This document shows positions 29,058-38,899 of a stretch of DNA of 64,000 bases, in pieces. The stretch lies in NCBI RefSeq assembly GCF_900115075.1, contig NZ_FOVG01000001.1, positions 1,984,001 to 2,048,000 of the forward strand, given 5' to 3'. The DNA comes from Candidatus Pantoea varia (GTDB lineage: Bacteria > Pseudomonadota > Gammaproteobacteria > Enterobacterales > Enterobacteriaceae). Positions within the stretch are counted from its first letter, which is position 1, and the number at the start of each line of letters is the position of its first letter. The position numbers and the translations under genes are program-made. The notes beneath the pieces were generated by a model that did no database searches, was not told where the DNA came from, and was given only the letters and a program-made list of their open reading frames with translations.

Positions 29058-29333
29058 ATGGCAAAAGAACAGACTGACCGCACGACGCTCGATCTCTTTG
29101 CTGATGAGCGCCGCCCTGGTCGACCCAAAACCAGTCCGCTTTCGCGTGATGAACAGCTGCGCATCAACAAGCGCAATCAGCTTAAACGTGACAAAGGACG
29201 CGGACTTCGTCGTGTCGAACTGAAAATGAACAGTGAAGCCGTCGATGCACTCAATACGCTGGCAGAACAGCGTAATCTCAGCCGCAGCGAACTGATTGAA
29301 CAGATGCTGCTGGCACAGCTCAAACTGGATTGA
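29058..29333 (+). CDS. ybfE: LexA-regulated protein YbfE homologue
   Basis: A 91-residue basic protein (97 in E. coli) with a C-terminal ribbon-helix-helix-like part: KMNSEAVDALNTLAEQRNLSRSELIEQMLLAQLK (given here as positions about 55-89). The middle is rich in Lys and Arg, which fits DNA binding. E. coli YbfE is induced in the SOS response. I saw no good LexA box in the 168 bases upstream, so SOS control is not supported by this sequence. It lies between ybfF and fldA in the same direction, as in E. coli. Confidence 0.88.
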   Translation: MAKEQTDRTTLDLFADERRPGRPKTSPLSRDEQLRINKRNQLKRDKGRGLRRVELKMNSEAVDALNTLAEQRNLSRSELIEQMLLAQLKLD

Positions 29334-29465
29334 TGCGGGCAAATCGCACGCAGGAACAAATGTCGGGGCTTAAACCGTTCACCGGTTTTCCCCCGTCTGC
29401 TATTATTCGCTGAAATGTGCTGCGGCACACATCTCATCATCAGGATTTAAGAGGTTATTTTACTC

Positions 29466-29996
29466 ATGGCACTCGTAGGCATCTTCTTTGGCAGCGATAC
29501 CGGCAATACCGAAAACATTGCAAAAATGATCCAGAAACAGCTGGGTACTGACGTTGCAGAAGTGCATGACATCGCGAAAAGCACAAAAGAAGATCTGGAA
29601 GCGTTCGATATCCTGCTGCTGGGCATTCCGACCTGGTACTACGGTGAAGCGCAGTGCGACTGGGATGATTTTTTCCCGACGCTGGAAGAGATCGATTTCA
29701 ACGGCAAGCTGGTTGCGCTGTTTGGCTGTGGCGATCAGGAAGATTACGCAGAGTACTTCTGTGATGCGATGGGCACGATTCGCGACATCATCGAACCGCA
29801 CGGCGCGGTGATTGTCGGACACTGGCCGACTGAAGGTTACCACTTCGAAGCGTCAAAAGGCCTGGCCGATGATACTCACTTCCTGGGTCTGGCCATTGAC
29901 GAAGATCGTCAGCCTGAACTGACTAACCAGCGTGTAGAACAGTGGGTTAAGCAGATCTTTGATGAACTGCAGCTGAAAGAGATCATCGAAGCCTGA
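29466..29996 (+). CDS. fldA: flavodoxin 1
   Basis: A 176-residue flavodoxin, the length of E. coli FldA, with the FMN phosphate loop GSDTGNTEN at residues 9-17 and the isoalloxazine loops around PTWYYGE and GCGDQEDYAEYF. It donates electrons to pyruvate formate-lyase activase, methionine synthase, IspG/IspH and BioB. An AGAGG ribosome site precedes the ATG. It stands directly upstream of fur; in E. coli some fur transcript comes from the fldA promoter. Confidence 0.97.
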   Translation: MALVGIFFGSDTGNTENIAKMIQKQLGTDVAEVHDIAKSTKEDLEAFDILLLGIPTWYYGEAQCDWDDFFPTLEEIDFNGKLVALFGCGDQEDYAEYFCDAMGTIRDIIEPHGAVIVGHWPTEGYHFEASKGLADDTHFLGLAIDEDRQPELTNQRVEQWVKQIFDELQLKEIIEA

Positions 29997-30205
29997 TCCT
30001 GTCCGACTCAATGTGAGCGCCAGCTCACATTGAGGCAATGGAAATTCCTATAGAAATAATAGCCACATTTTTTTAACTTTCTCCGTTTAATCTGTAGAAT
30101 ACCCGCATCGATCTTCCGCTTATTATCTCAGCGGCAGACTAAGCGATGTACAAACAGACATCTGCCAGAATCCTCCCCGGCCCGGTGACCTATCCCCAAT
30201 AGCCC

Positions 30206-30346
30206 ATGATGATTCAGGTACGCCCTCTGGTTTTCATTTCATCGCTTCAGTTCTATAATGAGACGCAAATGAGAATGAGTGAAGATCGACATTCAAGGCG
30301 ACAAGCCACAAAAGTGAATATTAGTAACAGGACAAAATCCGCATGA
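30206..30346 (+). CDS. uof: uof, leader peptide coupled to fur
   Basis: An open frame ends at TGA 30344-30346, overlapping the fur ATG as ATGA, and its last residues R-T-K-S-A mirror the end of the E. coli uof frame. It can start at 30206 or 30209 (45-46 codons) or at the internal ATG 30269 (25 codons, closer to the 28 codons of E. coli uof). No strong ribosome site decides. In E. coli, fur translation depends on uof translation, and RyhB represses fur by pairing at uof. The same arrangement is likely here. Confidence 0.65.
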   Translation: MMIQVRPLVFISSLQFYNETQMRMSEDRHSRRQATKVNISNRTKSA

Positions 30347-30786
30347 CTGACAACAATACCGCATTAAAGAAGGCTGGCCTGAAAGTGACACTGCCCAGAC
30401 TGAAAATTCTGGAAGTGCTTCAGGAACCTGAGTGCCATCACGTCAGTGCGGAAGATTTGTACAAACGCCTGATTGATATCGGCGAAGAGATTGGCCTGGC
30501 TACCGTTTACCGAGTTCTGAACCAGTTCGATGATGCCGGTATTGTCACACGCCATAATTTTGAAGGCGGCAAGTCTGTCTTCGAACTGACGCAGCAGCAT
30601 CACCACGATCACCTGATCTGTCTGGATTGCGGCAAGGTTATTGAGTTCAGCGATGAGTCGATCGAAACGCGTCAGCGTGAAATCGCGACCCATCATGGCA
30701 TTAAGCTGACCAACCACAGCCTCTATCTCTATGGACACTGCACACTGGGCGATTGCCGGGAAAACGAAACCCTGCACGACCAGTAA
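30343..30786 (+). CDS. fur: ferric uptake regulator
   Basis: A 147-residue Fur repressor. The N-terminal winged helix (to about residue 83) includes GLATVYRVLNQF. The dimerisation domain carries metal ligands His86-His90 (QQHHHDH), the structural zinc cysteines Cys93 and Cys96 (CLDC), and Cys133 and Cys138 (CTLGDC). With iron bound it represses iron uptake genes and indirectly activates others through RyhB. It is preceded by the uof leader and followed by a strong terminator. Confidence 0.97.
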   Translation: MTDNNTALKKAGLKVTLPRLKILEVLQEPECHHVSAEDLYKRLIDIGEEIGLATVYRVLNQFDDAGIVTRHNFEGGKSVFELTQQHHHDHLICLDCGKVIEFSDESIETRQREIATHHGIKLTNHSLYLYGHCTLGDCRENETLHDQ

Positions 30787-30800
30787 TGTGCCCTGACATG

Positions 30801-30830
30801 AAAAAACCGGTGAATTCACCGGTTTTTTTT
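30801..30830. terminator. bidirectional terminator after fur
   Basis: ACCGGTGAATTCACCGGT is a perfect palindrome flanked by six A before and eight T after, so it can stop transcription from both sides. It lies between the convergent ends of fur and the NTF2-like gene. Confidence 0.93.
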
Positions 30831-30853
30831 CGTCTGTTTTCTGCTGTTACGCG

Positions 30854-31249
30854 TCAGGCAACCAGCGTCTCCTGCAGATAACGCCAGCGCGGAATGGAGC
30901 TGCTGCAATCCAGTATCGCCAGCGAGATGCGGCTATGGTTGTTGCCATTCATCATCTGCATTTCGCGATACTGCACGGTGATCTCTTTATCATGATGAGA
31001 GAGGATCACATGTTCGCAGGTGGCAATGCGCATCCCTTCCCGTTGCCCCTGCAACTGTCGGAAAAGATCCTCAACTTCGTTCAGATTGTACTCTTTGCCC
31101 TTCGGGGTCACCATGCGGAAGTCAGGATGAAAATAGGACATCAGCAGCTCAAAACTGTCGTCAGATCCGGCAGGCTGATTAAAAATACGTTCAATGAGCT
31201 GATGTAAAACGACAACACTGTTTCTGGCTTCCTGGGCGAGAACTGTCAT
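30854..31249 (-). CDS. NTF2-like (SnoaL/DUF4440-type) hypothetical protein
   Basis: A 131-residue protein of unknown function. The pattern of an N-terminal helix, a FELLMSYFHPDFRMVTPKG segment and alternating hydrophobic strands (VILSHHDKEITVQYREM, then SRISLAIL) fits the cone-shaped NTF2-like fold. No catalytic residue set is evident. E. coli has chiPQ and ybfN in this interval and no such gene. It has its own upstream region and ends at the fur terminator. Enzyme activity, ligand binding or a stress role are all possible. Confidence 0.7.
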   Translation of the reverse strand: MTVLAQEARNSVVVLHQLIERIFNQPAGSDDSFELLMSYFHPDFRMVTPKGKEYNLNEVEDLFRQLQGQREGMRIATCEHVILSHHDKEITVQYREMQMMNGNNHSRISLAILDCSSSIPRWRYLQETLVA

Positions 31250-31429
31250 TTTTTTTCCTTCCGTAACCCGCTGTGCAACCTCTGAGAGCGCATAGCCTAC
31301 CTGAAAGCTGATAATTCACATCTGTAAATTGATTAATTTTTTTAAACTCAGATTACTCTCACAATGCGGGATTAAACAGATTGCAGTTAGTGCAGAACAA
31401 ATGTCGGTAATGGTAAAAATCGGGGCAAT

Positions 31430-31455
31430 AAAAAAGGGCGATAAATCGCCCTTTT
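31430..31455 (-). terminator. terminator of glnS
   Basis: On the minus strand GGGCGAT and ATCGCCC pair across a tiny AT loop and are followed by six T. It lies about 30 bases after the glnS stop, separating glnS from the NTF2-like gene. Confidence 0.9.
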
Positions 31456-31483
31456 GTCATTTTATGAGGTCAGCCGCAAAAAA

Positions 31484-33151
31484 TTATTCGCCGGTTTTCG
31501 TCCAGGTATCACGAAGACCGACAGTGCGGTTAAACACCAGTTGCGTCGGCTTAGAGTAGACGCTGTCGGCACAGAAATAACCTTCACGTTCGAACTGGAA
31601 CGGTGTGGTCGGTTCTACATCGCGCAGCCCTGGTTCAACATAGCCCTGTTTGATCGCCAGTGACTCAGGGTTGATCACCGCCAGGAAGTCCTCAGCCGCG
31701 CCTGGATTAGGTACGCTGAACAGGCGATCATACAGACGGAACTCAGCAGGCTGCGCGTGATCGGCAGACACCCAGTGAATGACCCCTTTCACCTTGCGGC
31801 CATCCGCTGGATCTTTGCTCAGCGTATCAACATCGCTGGTGCAATAGATGCAGGTAATGTTGCCCGCTTCATCTTTAGCAACCCGCTCAGCACGAATCAC
31901 ATAGGCGTTGCGCAGGCGAACTTCTTTGCCCAGCACCAGACGCTTATATTGCTTGTTCGCCTCTTCGCGGAAATCTGCACGATCAATCCAGATCTCACGG
32001 CTGAACGGCACTTCACGCGTGCCCATCTCAGGCTTGCCCGGATGGTTTGGCATGGTGATGATTTCGCTATGACCGGCTGGCAGGTTTTCGATCACAACTT
32101 TAAGCGGATCCAGCACGGCCATGGCGCGTGGCGCATTCTCATTCAGGTCATCACGGATACAGGACTCCAGCGAGGCCATCTCCACAATGTTGTCCTGCTT
32201 GGTCACGCCAATACGACGGCAGAACTCACGGATTGAAGCTGCGGTGTAGCCACGACGACGCAGACCTGAAACGGTCAGCATGCGCGGATCGTCCCACCCT
32301 TCTACGTGCTTCTCGGTCACCAGCTGAGTGAGTTTGCGTTTCGACATCACCGCATACTCAAGATTCAGGCGCGAGAACTCATACTGGCGCGGATGAACCG
32401 GAATAGTAATGTTATCCAGCACCCAGTCATAAAGACGGCGGTTGTCCTGGAACTCCAGCGTACACAGCGAGTGCGTAATGCCTTCCAGCGCATCGGAGAT
32501 GCAGTGGGTGAAGTCATACATCGGATAGATGCACCACTTGTTGCCCGTCTGGTGGTGTTCCGCGAACTTGATGCGGTAAAGCACCGGATCGCGCATCACG
32601 ATGAAATTAGAGGCCATGTCGATTTTAGCACGCAGACAGGCAGTGCCTTCGGCAAACTCACCGTTACGCATCTTCTCAAACAGCGCCAGGTTCTCTTCCA
32701 CGCTGCGATCGCGATAAGGGCTGTTCTTGCCCGGCTCTTTCAGGGTGCCGCGGTATTCGCGAATCTGATCCGGACTCAGCTCATCAACGTAAGCCAGCCC
32801 TTTGGAAATCAGCTCGATGGCATAGTTATAAAGCTGATCAAAATAGTTTGATGAGTAACAGACCTCACCGCTCCACTCAAAACCCAGCCACTGGACGTCA
32901 CGCTTGATGGATTCAACGAATTCCAGATCCTCTTTAACCGGGTTGGTATCGTCGAAACGCAGGTTGCATTGCCCCTGATAATCCTGGGCGATGCCAAAAT
33001 TCAGACAGATCGATTTCGCATGACCAATATGCAGATAACCATTGGGCTCTGGCGGGAAACGGGTATGCACGCTGCTGTGCTTACCGCTCGCCAAATCTTC
33101 GTCAATGATCTGACGAATAAAGTTAGTTGGGCGGGCTTCAGCCTCACTCAT
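31484..33151 (-). CDS. glnS: glutaminyl-tRNA synthetase
   Basis: The ATG at 33151 ([11 protein letters not shown]) follows a GAGG and gives 555 residues, one more than E. coli GlnS; a frame starting 21 codons upstream adds unrelated sequence. Class I motifs are present: HIGH at residues 41-44 and VMSKRK near residue 268. The beta-barrel anticodon-binding domains form the C-terminal third. It charges the four glutamine tRNAs encoded at 42286-42753. It stands alone between two terminators. Confidence 0.97.
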   Translation of the reverse strand: MSEAEARPTNFIRQIIDEDLASGKHSSVHTRFPPEPNGYLHIGHAKSICLNFGIAQDYQGQCNLRFDDTNPVKEDLEFVESIKRDVQWLGFEWSGEVCYSSNYFDQLYNYAIELISKGLAYVDELSPDQIREYRGTLKEPGKNSPYRDRSVEENLALFEKMRNGEFAEGTACLRAKIDMASNFIVMRDPVLYRIKFAEHHQTGNKWCIYPMYDFTHCISDALEGITHSLCTLEFQDNRRLYDWVLDNITIPVHPRQYEFSRLNLEYAVMSKRKLTQLVTEKHVEGWDDPRMLTVSGLRRRGYTAASIREFCRRIGVTKQDNIVEMASLESCIRDDLNENAPRAMAVLDPLKVVIENLPAGHSEIITMPNHPGKPEMGTREVPFSREIWIDRADFREEANKQYKRLVLGKEVRLRNAYVIRAERVAKDEAGNITCIYCTSDVDTLSKDPADGRKVKGVIHWVSADHAQPAEFRLYDRLFSVPNPGAAEDFLAVINPESLAIKQGYVEPGLRDVEPTTPFQFEREGYFCADSVYSKPTQLVFNRTVGLRDTWTKTGE

Positions 33152-33255
33152 CTCAAAAATCCTCAATACGAATAACGGGTGATTTGTACCACGAAGTAAC
33201 GGAGTATGATCCACAAAGCGTCTGAGGGAAACAACCGTTTGTTAAGCCTTTAAAA

Positions 33256-33283
33256 CAAAAAAGGCAGGAATCGCTTCCTGCCT
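33256..33283 (-). terminator. terminator of nagE
   Basis: On the minus strand AGGCAGGAA and TTCCTGCCT form a perfect 9-bp stem with a four-base loop, followed by a run of T. It lies about 20 bases after the nagE stop and before glnS. Confidence 0.92.
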
Positions 33284-33303
33284 GTGGGGTTCTGTTGCGG
33301 GGA

Positions 33304-35331
33304 TTAGCCTTTCACTTCGTACAGCGGGGTTTCACCTGCTACCACCTGGCCGCGGGCCAGTAACGTCAGCCCTGCGAAGTCATCGCTGTTACTGACCACG
33401 ACCGGACTCACCATTGAGCGGGCGTTCGCGTTCAGGAATTCAAGGTCCATCTCCAGCACCGGCTGACCAGCGACCACGGTGGCCCCCTCTTCAACCAGAC
33501 GGGTAAAGCCTTTACCTTCCAGCGCCACGGTATCCAGTCCCATGTGCACCACAATCTCTACACCATTGTCCGTTTCCAGACAGAAGGCGTGATTGGTGTT
33601 GAAGATTTTAACCAGCGTACCCGCTATCGGTGCCACGACCCATTTGTCGCTGGGTTTGATCGCCAGACCGTCACCCACCGCTTTGCTGGCGAAGGCTTCA
33701 TCCGGCACATCATCCAGCGCAACCACTTCGCCCGTTACCGGTGCCAGCAGGGTTGCGATGACACGCTTTTCACTGTTCAGCACTGCCTGCGGTTTCACAT
33801 CCTGCTCAGCCGGTGCGCTGCTGGTAGCCGCTGCAGCAACCGGACCTTTGGTCAGCACTTTTTTCATGGCCGAGGCGATGCTTTCTGCCTGGGTGCCCAC
33901 GATGATCTGCACGCTCTGTTTGTTGAGACGAATCACGCCGGACGCACCAAGACGCTTCGCCACACCTTCATTAACCTGAGCGGAATCATTCACATTAAGA
34001 CGCAGACGGGTGATACAGGCATCGATGCTGGTTAAATTCGCTGAACCACCTACTGCACCAATGTAACGGCGCGCCAGGGATTCAGTGGCTGTTTCACCAT
34101 TATCCGTTTTATCCACGTTGACGTCATAGCCATCACTTTCATCACCGTCAACCGCCAGCTCGCGGCCTGGCGTCATCAGGTTGAATTTTTTGATTGTGAA
34201 GCGGAATACCACGTAGTAGATAACGAAGAAGACCAGACCCTGCGGAATCAGCATGTACCAGTGTGTTGCCAGCGGGTTACGGGTCGACAGCACCATATCC
34301 ACCAGCCCGGCGCTGAAACCAAATCCGGCAATCCAGTGCATGCTGGCCGCGATGAAGACAGAGAGTCCAGTCAACACAGCGTGGATCAAATAGAGCACCG
34401 GCGCAACGAACATGAAGGAGAACTCCAGCGGTTCGGTAATACCCGTAAAGAAGGCAGCAAACGCAGCAGCCAGCATAATACTACCGACTTTGACGCGGTT
34501 CTCAGGACGCGCACAGTGGTAGATGGCCAGCGCCGCACCCGGCAGACCAAACATCATAATCGGGAAGAAGCCCGCCTGGTAACGGCCGGTAATGCCCACG
34601 GTTGCAGTTCCATCAGCCAGTGACTGCGCACCGCCCAGGAATTTAGGAATGTCATTAATGCCCGCAACGTCAAACCAGAACACCGAGTTCAGGGCGTGAT
34701 GCAGACCGACCGGAATCAGCAGACGGTTGAAGAAGGCGTAGATACCGGCACCGGCAGAGCCGAGTTTCTGGATATGTTCACCGAAGTTGACCAGCCCGTT
34801 AAAGATAACCGGCCAGATATACATCAGGATAAAGGCGACCAGGATCATCAGGAACGAGACGAGAATCGGCACCAGCCGCCGTCCGCTGAAGAAGGAGAGT
34901 GCTTTTGGTAACTCGACGTGGCTGAAGCGGTTATAGACCTCCGCCGAAAGGATACCGACCAGAATACCGACAAACTGGTTATTAATTTTGCCAAACGCCA
35001 CAGGCACCTGAGCCAATGGAATTTTCTGAATCATCGCCACCGCGGCCGGTGAGCAGAGCGTGGTGACCACCAGGAATCCGACAAAACCGGTCAGGGCTGC
35101 GGCACCATCTTTATCTTTCGACATGCCATACGCGACACCAATCGCAAACAGCACCGACATGTTTTCGATGATGGCAGAACCGGATTTGATCAGTAACGCA
35201 GCCAGCGCATTACCAGCACCCCAGCTGTCTGGATCGATCCAGTAACCAACCCCCATCAATATTGCTGCTGCTGGCAGGGTTGCTACCGGCACCATCAGTG
35301 CGCGCCCCACCTTTTGTAAGTAACCTAACAT
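33304..35331 (-). CDS. nagE: N-acetylglucosamine-specific PTS enzyme IICBA
   Basis: A 675-residue fused PTS permease. The membrane EIIC domain covers about residues 1-385, EIIB follows at about 415-490 with phospho-cysteine Cys439 (SIDACITRLRL), and EIIA forms the C-terminus with active-site His596 (VEIVVHMGLD). It takes up and phosphorylates N-acetylglucosamine. E. coli NagE is 648 residues; the extra length is in the linkers, such as the acidic stretch at 395-415 and the Ala-rich stretch at 498-508. It diverges from nagB across a shared operator region. Confidence 0.97.
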   Translation of the reverse strand: MLGYLQKVGRALMVPVATLPAAAILMGVGYWIDPDSWGAGNALAALLIKSGSAIIENMSVLFAIGVAYGMSKDKDGAAALTGFVGFLVVTTLCSPAAVAMIQKIPLAQVPVAFGKINNQFVGILVGILSAEVYNRFSHVELPKALSFFSGRRLVPILVSFLMILVAFILMYIWPVIFNGLVNFGEHIQKLGSAGAGIYAFFNRLLIPVGLHHALNSVFWFDVAGINDIPKFLGGAQSLADGTATVGITGRYQAGFFPIMMFGLPGAALAIYHCARPENRVKVGSIMLAAAFAAFFTGITEPLEFSFMFVAPVLYLIHAVLTGLSVFIAASMHWIAGFGFSAGLVDMVLSTRNPLATHWYMLIPQGLVFFVIYYVVFRFTIKKFNLMTPGRELAVDGDESDGYDVNVDKTDNGETATESLARRYIGAVGGSANLTSIDACITRLRLNVNDSAQVNEGVAKRLGASGVIRLNKQSVQIIVGTQAESIASAMKKVLTKGPVAAAATSSAPAEQDVKPQAVLNSEKRVIATLLAPVTGEVVALDDVPDEAFASKAVGDGLAIKPSDKWVVAPIAGTLVKIFNTNHAFCLETDNGVEIVVHMGLDTVALEGKGFTRLVEEGATVVAGQPVLEMDLEFLNANARSMVSPVVVSNSDDFAGLTLLARGQVVAGETPLYEVKG

Positions 35332-35443
35332 ATCCCCTTCCCCCTATGAACCTGACTTGTCGCTTTGCGCCGCTTAATGTTGTTATGTCAGCTGCAAAGA
35401 TCGTTAATACACTTCATATCACGCAGCGAAGTGTAATGATAAA

Positions 35444-35464
35444 TTAATTCGCCTCGCAAATTAA
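35444..35464. promoter_or_regulatory. NagC operator candidate
   Basis: The 21-base TTAATTCGCCTCGCAAATTA-A is a near-perfect palindrome with TTAATT/AATTAA arms and the TCG..GC-type centre of NagC/Mlc sites. It lies 113 bases upstream of nagE and 196 upstream of nagB. NagC represses both arms until N-acetylglucosamine-6-phosphate is present. Confidence 0.72.
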
Positions 35465-35473
35465 AACCAGTGT

Positions 35474-35495
35474 AACTGTGATTTTTATCACTAAA
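35474..35495. promoter_or_regulatory. CRP site between nagE and nagB
   Basis: TGTGA-N6-TCACT matches the CRP core at nine of ten positions and sits just beside the NagC operator, as in E. coli, where CRP helps NagC loop formation and activates nagB. Confidence 0.72.
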
Positions 35496-35659
35496 AAACA
35501 TCGTTTCATACGGCAACATCTGGCTATGACCCTAAACTTATTTTATGATCCGAAATATTGAATTACGCTCCGCCCGTAGCGAGAATAGGTTATCTGCTCA
35601 GGCTGATGACTCACGCAACGGTTTAGCGATCCCCTTTCCATTTTCAAATGAGGTGAAAC

Positions 35660-36460
35660 ATGAGACTGATTCCTTTAGCGACGCCAACCCAGGTAGGTAA
35701 ATGGGCCGCCCGGCATATTGTTAACCGCATCAATGCGTTTAACCCGACGGCGGACAGACCTTTTGTTCTGGGTCTGCCTACCGGCGGCACGCCCCTGGAG
35801 GCGTACAAGCACCTGATTGATATGCACAAAGCGGGCCAGGTCAGTTTCAAACATGTTGTGACCTTCAATATGGACGAATATGTTGGCCTGCCAAAAGAGC
35901 ATCCGGAAAGCTATCACAGCTTCATGTATCGCAACTTCTTCGATCACGTTGATATTCAACCGGAAAATATCAACCTGCTGAATGGTAATGCGCCCGATAT
36001 TGACGCAGAATGTCGTCAGTACGAAGAGAAAATTCGCGCACTGGGTAAAATTCACCTGTTCATGGGCGGTGTCGGCAACGACGGTCATATCGCATTTAAC
36101 GAACCGGCTTCTTCACTGGCTTCGCGTACCCGTATTAAAACCCTGACCCATGACACCCGCGTGGCAAACTCTCGCTTCTTTAACGGTGACGTTGATCAGG
36201 TACCTAAATATGCGCTGACGGTTGGCGTCGGCACGCTGCTGGATGCAGAGGAAGTGATGATTCTGGTTACCGGCCATGTCAAAGCGCAGGCATTGCAGGC
36301 GGCGGTTGAAGGCAACGTGAATCATATGTGGACCATCAGCTGCCTGCAGCTGCATGCGAAATCGGTCGTGGTCTGTGATGAGCCAGCCACCATGGAACTG
36401 AAAGTGAAAACCGTGAAATATTTCCGCGAAATGGAAGCGGAAAATATGAAAGGCGTGTAA
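35660..36460 (+). CDS. nagB: glucosamine-6-phosphate deaminase
   Basis: A 266-residue enzyme, the length of E. coli NagB. Catalytic Asp72 and Glu73 (FNMDEYVGL) and His143 ([11 protein letters not shown]) are at the known positions. It converts glucosamine-6-phosphate to fructose-6-phosphate and ammonia and is allosterically activated by N-acetylglucosamine-6-phosphate. A GAGGTGAAAC ribosome site precedes the ATG. It is the first gene of nagBACD. Confidence 0.97.
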   Translation: MRLIPLATPTQVGKWAARHIVNRINAFNPTADRPFVLGLPTGGTPLEAYKHLIDMHKAGQVSFKHVVTFNMDEYVGLPKEHPESYHSFMYRNFFDHVDIQPENINLLNGNAPDIDAECRQYEEKIRALGKIHLFMGGVGNDGHIAFNEPASSLASRTRIKTLTHDTRVANSRFFNGDVDQVPKYALTVGVGTLLDAEEVMILVTGHVKAQALQAAVEGNVNHMWTISCLQLHAKSVVVCDEPATMELKVKTVKYFREMEAENMKGV

Positions 36461-36522
36461 CAGAACATAGTCCTGCCCTGCTGTTACGCTGAGTGACAGC
36501 AGGCCAGGCCGGGAGAAGAGAG

Positions 36523-37671
36523 ATGTACGCATTAGTAAACGGTCGAATCTACAGTGGCCATGAGATTCTGGACAATCACGCCGTCATGGTGGCTGACGGG
36601 CACATTGCGCGCGTCTGCCCACGCGAATCGCTGCCGGCTGATATTGAGCTGCGGGATATGGCAGGTGCGATGATTGCGCCAGGCTTTATCGATCTCCAGC
36701 TCAATGGCTGCGGTGGTGTGCAGTTCAATGACAGCCTGGATGCACTCAGCATTGAGACGCTGGAAACGATGCAACGCGCCAATGAAAAGTCTGGCTGCAC
36801 CAGCTTTCTACCGACGCTGATCACCAGCAGCGACGCCCTGATGAAGCGGGCGATTGAAACCATGCGCGCTTATCTGCAGAAGCATCAGCATCAGGCGCTG
36901 GGTCTGCATCTGGAAGGCCCCTGGCTGAGCAAGGCGAAAAAAGGCACCCACGATCCGGCGCTGATTCGCCTGCCGGATGCCGCGATGGTGCAGTATCTTT
37001 GTGACAACGCCGACGTCATCACCAAAGTCACCCTGGCACCCGAAAACGCCGGCAGTGAGGTGATTCGTCAGTTGACCGACGCCGGGATCATTGTCTCAGC
37101 GGGACACTCGAATGCAACCTATGAAGAGGCGAAAGCGGGCTTTTCTGCTGGCGTGAGTTTCGCGACCCACCTCTATAACGCCATGCCGGTGTTTGCCGGA
37201 CGTGAACCGGGGCTTATCGGTGCGCTGTTTGATTCGCCTGATGTATACTGCGGCATTATTGCGGATGGTTTACATGTACATTACGCTAACGTACGGAATG
37301 CAAAACGCATCAAAGGCGACAAACTGATACTGGTAACGGATGCCACCGCACCGGCTGGCGCTGACATCAGCGAGTTTATTTTTGCTGGCAAAACAATCTA
37401 TTATCGTGATGGGCTCTGTGTCGATGAAAACGGCACATTAAGTGGTTCTGCCCTGACGATGATCGAAGCGGTACAAAACAGCGTCGAGCATGTGGGTATC
37501 GCACTGGATGAAGCGTTACGCATGGCATCACTCTACCCGGCACGGGCGATGGGCGTGGAAAAACAGTTGGGCTCGATCGAAGCAGGAAAAATCGCGAACC
37601 TGACTGTGTTTACGCGCGACTTTAAAATCATTAAGACGTTTGTCAACGGAGACGACGTCCTGAGCGAGTAA
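36523..37671 (+). CDS. nagA: N-acetylglucosamine-6-phosphate deacetylase
   Basis: The ATG at 36523 follows GGGAGAAGAG and gives 382 residues, equal to E. coli NagA; an upstream ATG adds ten residues without homology. Metal ligand Glu131 (LHLEGPWL), the histidines in [10 protein letters not shown] and [10 protein letters not shown], and catalytic Asp in [10 protein letters not shown] are present. It removes the acetyl group to give glucosamine-6-phosphate for NagB. It also controls the level of the NagC inducer. nagC starts seven bases after it. Confidence 0.97.
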   Translation: MYALVNGRIYSGHEILDNHAVMVADGHIARVCPRESLPADIELRDMAGAMIAPGFIDLQLNGCGGVQFNDSLDALSIETLETMQRANEKSGCTSFLPTLITSSDALMKRAIETMRAYLQKHQHQALGLHLEGPWLSKAKKGTHDPALIRLPDAAMVQYLCDNADVITKVTLAPENAGSEVIRQLTDAGIIVSAGHSNATYEEAKAGFSAGVSFATHLYNAMPVFAGREPGLIGALFDSPDVYCGIIADGLHVHYANVRNAKRIKGDKLILVTDATAPAGADISEFIFAGKTIYYRDGLCVDENGTLSGSALTMIEAVQNSVEHVGIALDEALRMASLYPARAMGVEKQLGSIEAGKIANLTVFTRDFKIIKTFVNGDDVLSE

Positions 37672-37678
37672 GCACTGA

Positions 37679-38899
37679 ATGACCACTGGCGGCCAGTCAC
37701 AAATAGGAAATGTCGATCTTGTTAAGCAACTCAATAGCGCAGCGGTTTACCGGCTGATTGATCAACAGGGGCCGATATCGCGCATTCAGATTGCTGAACT
37801 CAGCCAACTCGCCCCCGCCAGCGTCACCAAAATTACCCGCCAGTTGATTGAGCGCGGTCTGATCAAAGAGGTAGACCAGCAGGCGTCTACCGGTGGTCGC
37901 CGCGCTATCTCGATTATCACTGAAACCCGCCATTTCCATACCATCGGGGTTCGCCTCGGCCGCAACGATGCCACCCTGACCCTGTTCGACCTCAGCGGTA
38001 AATCGCTGGCGCAGGAAGATTATGCGCTGCCGGAACGCACTCAGGAGACGCTGGAACATGCGCTGTTTAACGCCATCAGCGGCTTCATTGAGCAGCACCA
38101 GCGTAAGATACGTGAGCTGATCGCGATTTCCGTGATTCTGCCAGGGCTGGTCGATCCGATTAACGGCGTGATCCGGTATATGCCGCACATCTCTGTCAGC
38201 CACTGGCCGCTCGTCGCCAGCCTGAAAAAACATTTCAACGTCACCAGTTTTGTCGGCCACGATATTCGCAGCCTGGCACTGGCCGAGCACTACTTCGGTG
38301 CAAGCCGCGACTGTGCTGATTCGATTCTGGTGCGTTTACACCGTGGCACCGGCGCCGGCATTATTGCCAACGGCCATATTTTTCTCGGCAGCAACGGCAA
38401 CGTCGGTGAAATCGGCCATATTCAGGTCGACCCGCTTGGCGAGCGCTGTCACTGCGGCAACTTTGGCTGCCTGGAAACCATTGCCGCCAACGGCGCCATT
38501 GAGAATCGCGTGCGGCATCTGTTGAGTCAGGGCCATCCCAGCACGCTGACGCTGGAGGCCTGCCAGATCTCTCACATCTGCAAAGCGGCCAATCACGGTG
38601 ATGCACTGGCCTGTGAAGTCGTCGAGCACGTGGGCCGTTATCTCGGCAAAGCTATCGCGATTGCGATCAACCTGTTTAATCCACAAAAAGTGGTGCTGGC
38701 GGGTGAGATCACAGAGGCAGAAAAAGTGCTGCTGCCCGCGATTGAGGGCTGCATCAATACCCAGGCCTTAGAGGCCTTCCGTAAAAATCTGCCGGTGGTG
38801 CGTTCCACCCTGGATCATCGTTCTGCGATTGGCGCGTTTGCGCTCGCTAAACGTGCCATGCTTAACGGCATTCTGCTGCAACATCTTCTGGAAGACTAA
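37679..38899 (+). CDS. nagC: NagC, ROK-family repressor of amino-sugar genes
   Basis: A 406-residue ROK-family regulator, the length of E. coli NagC. The N-terminal winged helix (GPISRIQIAELSQLAPASVTK at about 27-47, described here by ends only) binds DNA. The ROK sugar domain has ATP/sugar-like motifs and the zinc-binding CHCGNFGC. It binds N-acetylglucosamine-6-phosphate as inducer and represses nagE and nagBACD. Its TAA stop lies inside the left terminal repeat of the 204-bp element that follows. Confidence 0.96.
   Translation: MTTGGQSQIGNVDLVKQLNSAAVYRLIDQQGPISRIQIAELSQLAPASVTKITRQLIERGLIKEVDQQASTGGRRAISIITETRHFHTIGVRLGRNDATLTLFDLSGKSLAQEDYALPERTQETLEHALFNAISGFIEQHQRKIRELIAISVILPGLVDPINGVIRYMPHISVSHWPLVASLKKHFNVTSFVGHDIRSLALAEHYFGASRDCADSILVRLHRGTGAGIIANGHIFLGSNGNVGEIGHIQVDPLGERCHCGNFGCLETIAANGAIENRVRHLLSQGHPSTLTLEACQISHICKAANHGDALACEVVEHVGRYLGKAIAIAINLFNPQKVVLAGEITEAEKVLLPAIEGCINTQALEAFRKNLPVVRSTLDHRSAIGAFALAKRAMLNGILLQHLLED

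Larger units (their letters stand above)
35332..35659. promoter_or_regulatory. nagE-nagB divergent control region
   Basis: This 328-base gap between divergent nagE and nagB has no gene. It holds the NagC operator-like palindrome and the CRP-like site listed separately. In E. coli NagC bound at one site near nagE and one near nagB loops this region. A weaker NagC-like sequence with TTTATGATCCGAAATA stands near 35542-35557 on the nagB side and could be the second operator. Confidence 0.65.
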
